Source: Candidatus Gastranaerophilales bacterium (GTDB lineage: Bacteria; Cyanobacteriota; Vampirovibrionia; Gastranaerophilales; Gastranaerophilaceae). Taken from it: 64,000 bases of DNA. The stretch lies in assembly GCA_944323735.1 (NCBI GenBank), contig CALUTO010000005.1, positions 31,415 to 95,414 on the forward strand. The letters are read 5' to 3'. The notes below the pieces were generated by a model that was not told where the DNA came from, ran no database searches, and saw only the letters and a list, made by a program, of their open reading frames with translations. Made by a program: the position numbers and the translations under genes. Of the stretch, positions 53,910 through 61,986 are shown piece after piece; position 1 is the stretch's first letter, and each line of letters starts with the position of its first letter.

Positions 53910-55082
53910 TTATAACATATAACCGTTTTGTTTATTAGCGGTTATATTTTGTGTAATCAAATAATCAATCACTTTAGAAGCAAACTCTCTGAAATTTACG
54001 GAAATATTTGCCTCAGGATTGACAACATTTACGGGTACCCCTTTGTTTATGGCAGACATCATAGTCAGATAGTTGTTCGGTATTTTCCAAAAAACTTTCC
54101 GGTGCACAACATCTTCTATATCAGAGGTCTTTATTTCTTCATTTTCCATATATCTATTCAGTACCAGTTTAATTTTTTCAGGCGGGTAATTTAGTTTTTT
54201 GAACAAATTCATACATCTTTGTATATTTCTTATTGCCGGAAGGTTAACTATCGCAGTGAGAAGTATCAAATCCGACATATCCAGCACCGTGATTGTTTTG
54301 GCGTCAATATTTGTTCCGACATCTATTATTATATATGAAAAAGTTTTTTTTAGCTCCAGAATGAGAGATTTTATCTGTTCAACCGTAATTTCTTTTGAGT
54401 TTTCTATGTTTATCGGATCTGCTGCAATATAGAGCGAAGTATTTTTGTATCTGGTAAGCGCATTTGTTATATTTGTTTTGTCAATATTTGCAAGATTATT
54501 CACTACATAACAGACGTCAAAAGCGGGGGTCAAATCCAGAAAAGTAGAAACATCACCCAGCTGCAGATTCAAATCAATAAGAGCTGTTTTTTCTTTTGTC
54601 ATTTCAGCTATTTCCACTGCAAGATTTACAGCGATAGAAGTTTTGCCTATTCCTCCTTTGTTTGAAAAGGTTGAAATTATTTTGCAGGAGTTGTCGCCTG
54701 AATTTGATTTTTCGTAATTAGAAAGCTCCGTTACCGTATTTATAAACTGTGTTTTGGTAACAGGCTTTGTTATAAATTCTTTTGCACCTGCACGCATTAT
54801 TTTTATTATATTTTCGGTAGAGGTTTTGTTTGAAATGGCAATAATTTGTGCATCTTTCTTCTGAAGATTTATTTCAGAGATAAACTCCACTGATTTTTGT
54901 TCATCATCGCTTATATCAATTACGATTAAGCATTCGTTCTGTTTTGCATATTCAAGAGCATGCCCGCACTCCACAAACTCAGCGGAAACTCCGGCATCTT
55001 CTATTTCATTGACATAATCTTTAAGAATTACCCGTGTGGTTTCGTCTCTTCCTATTATAATGATTTTTGTTTTTTCAGTCAT
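53910..55082 (-). CDS. CpaE/TadZ-like receiver-ParA/MinD ATPase
   Basis: 390 residues. Residues 1-125 form a receiver-like domain (Asp56 in IVIDISDD, Lys106 in FITKPV). Residues ~133-380 form a MinD/ParA-type ATPase: deviant Walker A NKGGIGKTS (residues 141-149), TALIDLNLQLGDVSTFLDLTP and IIDVGTNID. CpaE/TadZ localises Tad pili at a cell pole. No other tad/cpa gene is nearby; it may instead position flagella or another polar machine. Confidence 0.82.
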   Translation of the reverse strand: MTEKTKIIIIGRDETTRVILKDYVNEIEDAGVSAEFVECGHALEYAKQNECLIVIDISDDEQKSVEFISEINLQKKDAQIIAISNKTSTENIIKIMRAGAKEFITKPVTKTQFINTVTELSNYEKSNSGDNSCKIISTFSNKGGIGKTSIAVNLAVEIAEMTKEKTALIDLNLQLGDVSTFLDLTPAFDVCYVVNNLANIDKTNITNALTRYKNTSLYIAADPINIENSKEITVEQIKSLILELKKTFSYIIIDVGTNIDAKTITVLDMSDLILLTAIVNLPAIRNIQRCMNLFKKLNYPPEKIKLVLNRYMENEEIKTSDIEDVVHRKVFWKIPNNYLTMMSAINKGVPVNVVNPEANISVNFREFASKVIDYLITQNITANKQNGYML

Positions 55083-55186
55083 AGAAAAATCCTATCCAGA
55101 TTAACTGTTGTATTATTTTACTACATCAGGCATGAGTATCGCAATACAATAAACGGATAGGATTTTTTCTGTAAATTAAAATTGTA

Positions 55187-55285
55187 TTAATATCTGTAAT
55201 CTTCTGTCACGCAGACATATACAGGAGCTAATTCATATAAACCCGCAACTAATTCGTTAACAAATGCACAAATTCTTTCTAACAT
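55187..55285 (-). CDS. 32-residue small ORF
   Basis: MLERICAFVNELVAGLYELA, then PVYVCVTEDYRY. AAAGG lies about nine bases before the ATG. It is the only coding candidate in the 345-base stretch 55083-55427. The peptide is amphipathic with two cysteines and no homologue I recognise. A short secreted or regulatory peptide or a chance ORF. Confidence 0.4.
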   Translation of the reverse strand: MLERICAFVNELVAGLYELAPVYVCVTEDYRY

Positions 55286-55427
55286 AGTTTTGTTACCTTT
55301 CACACAAATATAAGTTATTAATATTTTACCTTCACTCTTATATAAAAAAATATTTCTCACAAAAATTGCCAGTTAGTTAATAAATATTAACAGATTTTTA
55401 TAAATCTTGCAATATCATTTTTCCTTA

Positions 55428-56465
55428 TTAATGTACCCGGTTTTTTATCAATGAAATTATTTCAGAAAAATCGAACCTCAAATCCTTTGTCTCTGAAAGA
55501 ATTTTTTTTGTATCCAGAGATTTAAGCTCTGCAAACAACTCCGGAAGCCTGTCAGAGTCATCCAGCATTGAGCAGGGAATGTGAAAACGTTTTGAGAGTT
55601 TTGAAACTTTTTCATCATAACAAAGTGCCATTGTCTTTATTCCGTATTTCAGTGCCACAAGACAGGCATGATATCTCATCGCTATCATATACTCAAGATT
55701 TGAGACAGAAGAGATTGTCAGGTTCGTGTCCGAGGCGTCTATTATTTTTGTTTTTACAGACGGATTTACAATTTTTAAGTTCCCTTCAAACTGCCTGCAA
55801 ACATCCAAATCCAGCGCATCCTGAAAAGAATAAATATATATTTCCCTGTCTGAAAATTCTTTTGCAATGTTGTGAGCCAGTGAAAATAAAAATTTGCCTG
55901 AAAGATTTTTCCAGCCTCTTAACTGAACTCCGACCCTGTTCATTTTTACAGGTTCTTTCACTTCAATATTCCATACAGGATCATTTACAAGCTTTGTTGT
56001 TATTCCCCACCCACGCAGAAGAAATAAGCTTTTTTCGTCTCTGACAGTGACATAACAGCAGTTTTTCAGCAACAGTTTTGTTATTATACGTCCTGCAATA
56101 TTTTTTATAGGTCCTATTCCCTGTGCAAAAATAATAACTTTTTTTCTGAAGAATTGTGCACAAAAAATTATAAAAAGGTAATAAAACAAACTTTTAAGGC
56201 TTGTCGCATCCTGAAGCAAACTGCCTCCTCCGCTTATCAGTACATCTGAAGTGCGGATTTTTTTAATTATTCCGCAGATATCAAAAGTGTACACAGTATC
56301 TGTTTCAAGCTTTTTAGCCGTTTTTTGCGGATTTTTTGATATAACGCACACATCAATGCCGTTCTTTTTCAAATTTTCTGACAAAACCCCGAGAATGGCT
56401 TCATCCCCAAAATTGTCAAATCCGTAATATCCTGAAAGTATAGCTTTTTTTGTATTACCAGGCAT
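55428..56465 (-). CDS. csaB: Polysaccharide pyruvyl transferase CsaB
   Basis: 345 residues. GYYGFDNFGDEAILGVL is the CsaB start; ISGGGSLLQDATS, FAQGIGPI, VRDEKSLFLL and MAMRYHACLVALKYG-type C-terminal (IAMRYHACLVAL) blocks are present. It adds ketal pyruvate to cell-wall polysaccharide, which in Bacillus anchors SLH proteins; it is common in Cyanobacteria. Overlaps the upstream kdgK-type gene by eleven bases. Confidence 0.93.
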   Translation of the reverse strand: MPGNTKKAILSGYYGFDNFGDEAILGVLSENLKKNGIDVCVISKNPQKTAKKLETDTVYTFDICGIIKKIRTSDVLISGGGSLLQDATSLKSLFYYLFIIFCAQFFRKKVIIFAQGIGPIKNIAGRIITKLLLKNCCYVTVRDEKSLFLLRGWGITTKLVNDPVWNIEVKEPVKMNRVGVQLRGWKNLSGKFLFSLAHNIAKEFSDREIYIYSFQDALDLDVCRQFEGNLKIVNPSVKTKIIDASDTNLTISSVSNLEYMIAMRYHACLVALKYGIKTMALCYDEKVSKLSKRFHIPCSMLDDSDRLPELFAELKSLDTKKILSETKDLRFDFSEIISLIKNRVH

Positions 56466-57393
56466 GATAAACCGCTTCTACCTTTTTTCTGTCCGGTATA
56501 GATTTTACGGCTCCTATTCCCTGACACTGGAGTCCTGCCGTAACCGCAGCGAGTTTTGCTGCTTCAACAGGCTGCAAACCTGACACATAACCGTGCAGAA
56601 ATGCGCCGTTAAAAGCATCTCCGGAGCACGTTGTATCCACGACATCTTTTGTCCAAAAATCAACAAATGTGATACTTCCCTCAGTTCCTACAAAATATCC
56701 ACCGTCAGCTTTAGATTTGACTACAACTGTCCCGATAGATCTGTCCCAGAAATACTTTATTAACTTTTCTGCGGTGTCTATTCCGAATACCTTCTCACCG
56801 TCCTGTTTTCTGTTAAGAAATATAATGTCTAAATAATCCTGTATAGACTCAAATGCATCAAAGGCCTCAGCCTCCGACCACAGTCTTTCATCAAAATTCG
56901 GATCATATGCGGTTAGCACACTGTTTTCCTTCGCAATTTTACAGGCTTTCCCAACAGCCTCTTTTGCACTGAGCGAAAGAGACTGGGTAATACCGGAGGT
57001 ATAAACAGACTGCGAATTTTTAATATATTCTTCTGCTATATCATCTATAGAAAGCTTTGTTGCTGCAGTTTTTTTTCTGTAATAGGAAAATTCTTTTTCT
57101 CCGTCATATTCTCTTGCTATAAAATACAGCCCGTTAAACCCCTCTACCAGCTTTACCTGTGAAGTGTCCAGCCCCTCGAGCTGCCAGCTTTCGAGTAAAA
57201 AATCTTTAAAAAAATCATTTCCGACTCTTGAAATATATCCGACATAAGAGCCCAGTCTTGCTGCGGTCACTGCGGCGCAAAGCGTATCCCCTCCGTAATA
57301 TTTCGTCAGGCATTGCGCATAAGTCAGGCTTTTGTCGCTGGAAAGTTCAATTAAACTCTCACCAATTGATATAATATCTAATTTTTCACTCAT
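56455..57393 (-). CDS. PfkB-type sugar kinase (KdgK-like)
   Basis: 312 residues. GESLIELSS start, YGGDTLCAAVTAARLG, YDPNFDERLW and the catalytic DTTCSGDAFNGAFLHG with its Asp base. The FNLNRK-type FLNRKQDGEKVFG segment and the length fit 2-keto-3-deoxygluconate kinases. It would phosphorylate KDG or a related sugar acid; the substrate is not certain. Co-transcribed with csaB. A terminator-bearing leader lies upstream of it. Confidence 0.82.
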   Translation of the reverse strand: MSEKLDIISIGESLIELSSDKSLTYAQCLTKYYGGDTLCAAVTAARLGSYVGYISRVGNDFFKDFLLESWQLEGLDTSQVKLVEGFNGLYFIAREYDGEKEFSYYRKKTAATKLSIDDIAEEYIKNSQSVYTSGITQSLSLSAKEAVGKACKIAKENSVLTAYDPNFDERLWSEAEAFDAFESIQDYLDIIFLNRKQDGEKVFGIDTAEKLIKYFWDRSIGTVVVKSKADGGYFVGTEGSITFVDFWTKDVVDTTCSGDAFNGAFLHGYVSGLQPVEAAKLAAVTAGLQCQGIGAVKSIPDRKKVEAVYHAW

Positions 57394-57441
57394 TACTTAT
57401 TTTTAGCACAAATTATTTTACACTTGCAACTAATTGTAAAC

Positions 57442-57470
57442 AAAAAAAAAGGCTTAATTGCTTAAGCCTT
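57442..57470 (-). terminator. Terminator upstream of the kinase gene
   Basis: On the minus strand AAGGCTTAA, GCAA loop, TTAAGCCTT followed by nine T's. Confidence 0.8.
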
Positions 57471-57511
57471 CGGAATGAAGTCTTTTTTCATTCCTCTCGT
57501 GTGAAGTGCGT

Positions 57512-57548
57512 GAAAGTAAGTGAAGTAAATAAGTAAGTAAGTGTGTGT
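57512..57548. repeat. Short tandem AAGT-type repeat
   Basis: Several imperfect copies of (A)AGTA/AAGTG in a row (AAGTAAGTGAAGTAAATAAG and on). Low complexity, not a CRISPR. Confidence 0.55.
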
Positions 57549-57792
57549 TGTAAATTAAATCTCTAATCTCTTTTCTCTAATATACTCTGTGGTTTAATTC
57601 TTTTTAAATTCTCTTTTTATCTCTCGTACTTATATAAAAACAATCAGATATAAAAAATTGCTCTTTTTGATATAATTAATACATATTATAGTTACAAATC
57701 TTAACAAACCGGCTGAAACGCAGCTGCTGCAGTGTTTCAAAATTTACATAAAAATAGTTATTAATCTTCAGGCATGCAAATATTTTTAATTG

Positions 57793-57801
57793 TGCTATAA
57801 T
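57793..57801 (+). promoter_or_regulatory. Extended -10 promoter for the small lipoprotein gene
   Basis: TGCTATAAT, an extended -10 element, 38 bases before the ATG. No good -35. Confidence 0.45.
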
Positions 57802-57838
57802 AGTAGTAGTAAAGTTGCTGTATCCAACAGGGGCAAAT

Positions 57839-58081
57839 ATGAACAAAAATATACTGATTTTAGCTGTTATAATTGGTCTTTTTGGCATTACGGCATCCGC
57901 CTGTTCCGGTCAAAAATCCGGCGTTATAAATACAAATAATGCACTATACGTAAAACAGACATTTAAATTAAACGAAAAAAGCACAAAACCCGAAATGAAA
58001 GGACGGGTCATAAAACTTGGAGCAACTGACAATTCAGACTTCGGACCGAGTTTTGAATTTCACAAACTTCGTACAAATTGA
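57839..58081 (+). CDS. Small putative lipoprotein
   Basis: 80 residues from the ATG at 57839, which follows AGGGGC. A signal sequence (MNKNILILAVIIGLFGI) runs to a lipobox-like ASAC, so the Cys at about residue 22 may be lipidated. The mature part is short and basic with no known domain. Likely anchored in the inner or outer membrane. Confidence 0.7.
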   Translation: MNKNILILAVIIGLFGITASACSGQKSGVINTNNALYVKQTFKLNEKSTKPEMKGRVIKLGATDNSDFGPSFEFHKLRTN

Positions 58082-58217
58082 TTATATTCATTATTAAAAT
58101 ATAAAAAATTTTTATTTAATTTTAATAAATTGATATGGTTTAAAAAACTACAAGTTTGTATTACTATATCATTGATTGGATACATGTAGATAAAATAAAC
58201 AAAAAAGGAGCATATAA

Positions 58218-58565
58218 ATGAACTATAGCCATGGCTGTTTAGAAAATGAAATATTAAAAACCATTTGGAAACTTGAGGACGAACGTGAGGAAGATGTTTC
58301 CGTAAACGATGTTCAAACTAATTTGAACGCAACATCTGAAAGTGAAAGAGCATACACTACCGTTAAAACAGTTATGGACAGACTTGTTGAAAAAAATATG
58401 CTCGTTCGTTACAAACAGGGCAAAAAGTTCTTCTATAAAACAGTCAATTCCAGAAGCGAAATGGCTCACAAAGCTATTAAAAAACTTGCAGGACAGTATT
58501 TTGACAATGATCTTGTAAAACTCATGCGTGCAGTGGAAAAAGAATGCGGAAAAGCTCTGGTTTAG
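58218..58565 (+). CDS. BlaI/MecI/CopY-type transcriptional regulator
   Basis: 115 residues. Winged-helix repressor: LENEILKTIWKLEDE, VSVNDVQTNLN, YTTVKTVMDRLVEKNMLVRY and KQGKKFFYKTVNS. BlaI-family repressors bind palindromes as dimers and are cleaved by BlaR-type proteases or respond to copper. No blaR1 or beta-lactamase lies nearby. AAAGGAG precedes the ATG. Co-transcribed with the next gene (nine bases apart). Confidence 0.85.
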   Translation: MNYSHGCLENEILKTIWKLEDEREEDVSVNDVQTNLNATSESERAYTTVKTVMDRLVEKNMLVRYKQGKKFFYKTVNSRSEMAHKAIKKLAGQYFDNDLVKLMRAVEKECGKALV

Positions 58566-58574
58566 CGGCCGGAT

Positions 58575-59015
58575 ATGGATATAATTGAATTAATAAATAA
58601 TTTTTTAAACAACATTCATACCCGCAGTATGCAAAAAAAACCGCAAAAGCCTGTGGACTATACAAAAGACCGTCAGTATGTCGGACATATTATCATCAAT
58701 GTTCTTACTGAACGAATAAAAGTAAAAGATGCACTGCTCTTGTTCCCGAAAGACTGTCACGATGAATCTGTTCAGACTGCGTGGCATGCACTTTGCCATT
58801 TTGAAGCGGACGAGGATATCTCGTCTAAAGACAAATTGTTTTTGCAAGAGCAGCTGGACTATCTTGAATTCATTGCTTTCACATTCAAAGATGGAAAAGA
58901 ACTGCCGCAAAATATAATAGACAGCTATAAACAATACCACGAAGAAGCACTCATTCCCCACCGCAGCGGACTTGACGGTATTGTAAAAAAATTATTTAAG
59001 AATATTAATACATAA
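58575..59015 (+). CDS. Unknown protein downstream of the BlaI-type regulator
   Basis: 146 residues, soluble, mostly helical (HIIINVLTERIKVKDALLLF, AWHALCHFEADEDISSKDKL). No family recognised. The tight spacing to the regulator suggests a partner or target of it. No transmembrane or protease motif that would match BlaR1. Confidence 0.65.
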   Translation: MDIIELINNFLNNIHTRSMQKKPQKPVDYTKDRQYVGHIIINVLTERIKVKDALLLFPKDCHDESVQTAWHALCHFEADEDISSKDKLFLQEQLDYLEFIAFTFKDGKELPQNIIDSYKQYHEEALIPHRSGLDGIVKKLFKNINT

Positions 59016-59020
59016 TAAGC

Positions 59021-59044
59021 AAAAAGCCGCAATTGCGGCTTTTT
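59021..59044. terminator. Bidirectional terminator
   Basis: AAAAAGCCGC, AATT loop, GCGGCTTTTT between convergent genes. Confidence 0.93.
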
Positions 59045-59059
59045 TATTCCATATCTTTT

Positions 59060-60514
59060 TTACTCTATATCATTTATGCAAGGACTTGCATCAGCGTATT
59101 CTTTAACCTTTTTGGTTGTTATACGTTTATTGTTCAAACAGGCTGAACCGCCGACACATCCTCCGGGACATGCCATGACTTCAACAAGATTTCCGTTCGG
59201 ACATTGACCATTCTTTGCCCAGGCTCTCATTTCTCTTACTGCTTTTGAATTCAGACCGTCAACGCCTGTTGGAAAGATTTCTTCAAAATCCTTGCTTGCG
59301 ACTTTTACAGATTCTGCAACTCCGCCTGTGACCGCAAAGTTTCTGCCTTCTTTTGAGGCAACATGCGCAAATTCATAGTCCTCACACTGCGCAAGTTCTA
59401 TGTTCTTCGCAACAAACAGTGCACCCATTTCCTCAAAATTCATTACAAAATCAGTAACACCGTCAGTCTGAGCCTCTTTTCTTTTTGCCACACACGGCCC
59501 TACAAAAACGGTAACAGCATCCGGGTCTTTTTTCTTGACGAGTTCAGAGGTGTAATACATCGGAGTTCTGGTTTCTGAGCGGAAAGGCTTGAGCTCCGGA
59601 ACATGTTTTTCCACAAGCTGATTGTATGCAGCACAACAGGATGTCGTCATAAACTCATCGCCCCGCTCCATACGCTCATGAAAGTCCTCTGCCTCTGTTC
59701 TTGCGGTAATGTCAGCACCTTGTGCAACTTCTACGACTTCCGAAAATCCGGCATCTATTAAGCCCTGTGCAATTTTGTTAATAGAGACAGGAAGCTGTCC
59801 GACAACAGATGGCGCAAGCATAGCCACCAGTTTTTTGCCTTTTTTCATTTCTTTTAAAATATCAAACATCTGGCTTTTTTCATGTACGGCAGCAAACGGA
59901 CAAGCACCTACGCAGGCTCCGCAGCTGATACATTTTTCAAAGTCTATTTCCGCATGTCCGTATTCATTTTTTGTGATTGCATTAACAGGACATGCATCTT
60001 CGCACGGTACTTTGATTTTTACAATAGCACTGTAGGGGCAGACCTGCATACATTTTGTACAGTTTTTGCATTTTTCGCCGTCAATAACGGACTTTCCGTC
60101 TTTTATTGAGATTGCACCGAAGCTGCAGGCAGACTGGCATGGTCTTGCGACACATCCCTGACACAAATCCGTAACATACACACGGCTCGGTACGCAGCCT
60201 TTGCAGGCTGTTTCAACGACTGTCAGTATGTTTTCATCAGGTTTTTGTCTTTCAACTGCTTTTTGAGCGTATTCTGAAAGCGGTGTCATCTCGTCATCAG
60301 CCTCAACGCTGTGTCCGAGAGACGCAATTGCACGCTGTCTCAATATTGCACGTTCCTTATGAATACAGCATCTATATGGATTGTCCGCATATTTCGGACG
60401 CATTTCAAAAGGAATAATATCTACTGTTCTTTTTAAATCATTTTCAAGGAAGGCTCTAATCAGTCTGACGAGCACTTCACGTTTCAGGTGAGTGGTGTTG
60501 CTTTGATTATCCAT
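59060..60514 (-). CDS. [FeFe] hydrogenase catalytic subunit (group B type)
   Basis: 484 residues. Cys-rich N-terminal region with several 4Fe-4S binding loops (CVARPCQSACSFGAI; CKNCTKCMQVCPYSAI; CEDACPVNAI; CISCGACVGACPFAAV). The H-cluster motifs follow: L1 TTSCCAAY (C294, with C293 at the proton-transfer position), L2 VGPCVAKRKE (C341) and L3 EVMACPGGCVGG (C449, C453). All ligands are present, so it is probably a working hydrogenase making or using H2. The accessory clusters suggest ferredoxin-type electron supply. Last gene of a minus-strand operon; overlaps the 2Fe-2S gene by eight bases. Confidence 0.9.
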   Translation of the reverse strand: MDNQSNTTHLKREVLVRLIRAFLENDLKRTVDIIPFEMRPKYADNPYRCCIHKERAILRQRAIASLGHSVEADDEMTPLSEYAQKAVERQKPDENILTVVETACKGCVPSRVYVTDLCQGCVARPCQSACSFGAISIKDGKSVIDGEKCKNCTKCMQVCPYSAIVKIKVPCEDACPVNAITKNEYGHAEIDFEKCISCGACVGACPFAAVHEKSQMFDILKEMKKGKKLVAMLAPSVVGQLPVSINKIAQGLIDAGFSEVVEVAQGADITARTEAEDFHERMERGDEFMTTSCCAAYNQLVEKHVPELKPFRSETRTPMYYTSELVKKKDPDAVTVFVGPCVAKRKEAQTDGVTDFVMNFEEMGALFVAKNIELAQCEDYEFAHVASKEGRNFAVTGGVAESVKVASKDFEEIFPTGVDGLNSKAVREMRAWAKNGQCPNGNLVEVMACPGGCVGGSACLNNKRITTKKVKEYADASPCINDIE

Positions 60515-60773
60515 TTATCTTTCTTTCTAATACATTCAATACTTTCTCAACATTCGCTTCTGTTATTAATTCTCCGTCAATTTTCACAAACGGAGCTTTC
60601 ATATACGTAGCATTTTTGCACAAATCCATACAGGTATTTGCTTTTACTTCAACAAGATTTCTGTATTTAGGCGGAATTAAAGTCTCTAACTCCTGAAGCT
60701 TAGACGCCCCCATAACAAAGCATGTTGTTCCCAGACATATTTCTATTTCAATCTTTTTGCCGGATTCTTCCAT
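60507..60773 (-). CDS. 2Fe-2S thioredoxin-like ferredoxin (NuoE/HydC-type)
   Basis: 88 residues, thioredoxin-like fold with C13, C18 (CLGTTC) and C48, C52 (NTCMDLC), the pattern of the NuoE/HymA 2Fe-2S subunits. Passes electrons to or from the hydrogenase it is coupled to. A paralogue (86 residues) opens the operon. Confidence 0.9.
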   Translation of the reverse strand: MEESGKKIEIEICLGTTCFVMGASKLQELETLIPPKYRNLVEVKANTCMDLCKNATYMKAPFVKIDGELITEANVEKVLNVLERKING

Positions 60774-60810
60774 TTCGTCTCCTTAATTCACTGGTATCAC
60801 AACCCGTAAT

Positions 60811-61983
60811 TTATATAAATTGCAGGTGTACCTTTTTAATATACCGTTCTGATAAAATTTTTTCCAGTTGTTTTACAACATTTTTACGAATTTCTAACTG
60901 AACCGGCAAAAGCGGGTCATAATGCGCCTCGTTCAATCTTGTCCCGACCATAAAATCTATACAGTCGGAATCAAGAAGCAGCTCGACAAGCTTTCCTGCA
61001 GGGTCATCAGGAATACGCCCGCCGTCATTTAAATATTCAAGTGCTTTTGAAAGCGTCAGTATACCTTCTGTTACAAGATCCACTCCTTCTATGTGGGAGC
61101 AGGCCGGAAGCACACCGGGACGGGGACGTTCTGTTGTTATTGTTTTATTTAAACAGCGGGCGAGAAGATTTGCCGTAGTTCCCCCGCATATAGCTTTTTT
61201 ACCTGAAAAGTCATTAAAAATTGCCGCATACTCCCCGTCTCTTTCCGCATGATACGGCGGGCCGGTGAATACCAGCAGCTTTCTCGGTTTTCGGAAATAC
61301 AAAACAGCCGCTGAAATATCATCTTTTGCAAGCCTGCCCGGTTCTTTAAGCTGGGCTTCTTTTACAATAAGCCTTGCAAGATGCCTGCTGGAGACAGTTT
61401 TATCCGCAACGAGTTCGTCTTTTAAAAAGTCAATCAGCCCTTCTCTTCTCCAGCCGAGATGGTATCGTTCTGTGCCCAGTCCTGCCTGTGTCACACCATC
61501 AGAGCAGAATATCAGTCTGTCCTCCGGTTCGAGTTTAAATTTGTAAAGATGCATATGACGGTTTGTAAATTTTTTAGAGGTTCGGATTTCAGGTTCATGT
61601 TCAACGACTTCTCCGTTTCTCATGTGGACAAAATCAGGATTTCCCTCCTCAACAATTTTTACAACCCCGCTGTCATCACAGTCTATTACAGAAAACGTAG
61701 AATAGCTGATTTTTCTCACCTGACAGATAGGAAGTGTTTCCATAATGATTTCCGTGGCTTTTGTAAGGTCATGGCCTGCTGCAATGAATTTAAGAATCAT
61801 TGTTGCGGTCATATTTGCGAGAATATTGGCTTTTATTCCGCTGCCAAGCCCGTCTGACAAAACAGCAATAACCCTGCCTTCATCAGGATAGCGTTTTGAC
61901 ATAAAGCAATCGCCAAAAGTATTTTGACCGTATTTTTTTTCCTGTACACAGTCTATATCAATGAAAAAACTATCATCAATCAT
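60811..61983 (-). CDS. SpoIIE-type PP2C phosphatase
   Basis: 390 residues. N-terminal PP2C/SpoIIE catalytic core: VLSDGLGSGIKANILA (Asp44), FCSDGVTQAG and DDISAAVLYF hold the metal-binding aspartates. The C-terminal ~150 residues (VFTGPPYHAERDGEYAAIFN, CGGTTANLLARCLN) are not a domain I know. Sits between the sensory hydrogenase and a 2Fe-2S protein, so it probably acts in H2- or redox-dependent signalling by dephosphorylating a regulator. Confidence 0.85.
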   Translation of the reverse strand: MIDDSFFIDIDCVQEKKYGQNTFGDCFMSKRYPDEGRVIAVLSDGLGSGIKANILANMTATMILKFIAAGHDLTKATEIIMETLPICQVRKISYSTFSVIDCDDSGVVKIVEEGNPDFVHMRNGEVVEHEPEIRTSKKFTNRHMHLYKFKLEPEDRLIFCSDGVTQAGLGTERYHLGWRREGLIDFLKDELVADKTVSSRHLARLIVKEAQLKEPGRLAKDDISAAVLYFRKPRKLLVFTGPPYHAERDGEYAAIFNDFSGKKAICGGTTANLLARCLNKTITTERPRPGVLPACSHIEGVDLVTEGILTLSKALEYLNDGGRIPDDPAGKLVELLLDSDCIDFMVGTRLNEAHYDPLLPVQLEIRKNVVKQLEKILSERYIKKVHLQFI

Positions 61984-61986
61984 AGG

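Larger units (their letters stand above)
57442..57572 (-). ncRNA. Possible leader or small RNA upstream of kdgK-like gene
   Basis: Read on the minus strand: weak promoter (TTTAAA, 18 bases, TATATT near 57584), a repeat, a hairpin GGAATGAA/TTCATTCC (57472-57494), then the terminator AAGGCTTAA/TTAAGCCTT with a T-run (57442-57470). A nine-codon ORF (MKKDFIPKA, stop in the terminator stem) overlaps both hairpins. It ends 49 bases before the kinase start, so it may be an attenuated 5' leader. Confidence 0.35.
57394..57838. other. 445-base non-coding stretch
   Basis: Holds, from left to right: a minus-strand terminator hairpin and a second hairpin (57442-57494), a tandem AAGT-rich repeat (57512-57548), a pyrimidine-rich stretch, and the promoter of the small lipoprotein gene (57793-57801). 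No tRNA is seen. Confidence 0.7.

Noticed and set aside
53910..55082. Tad pilus locus
   Set aside because: Only a CpaE-like gene is present; no CpaF, CpaB/C or pilin is found in the window.
57512..57548. Tandem AAGT-rich stretch as CRISPR or satellite
   Set aside because: The units are 4-5 bases and imperfect, with no spacers; low-complexity DNA.
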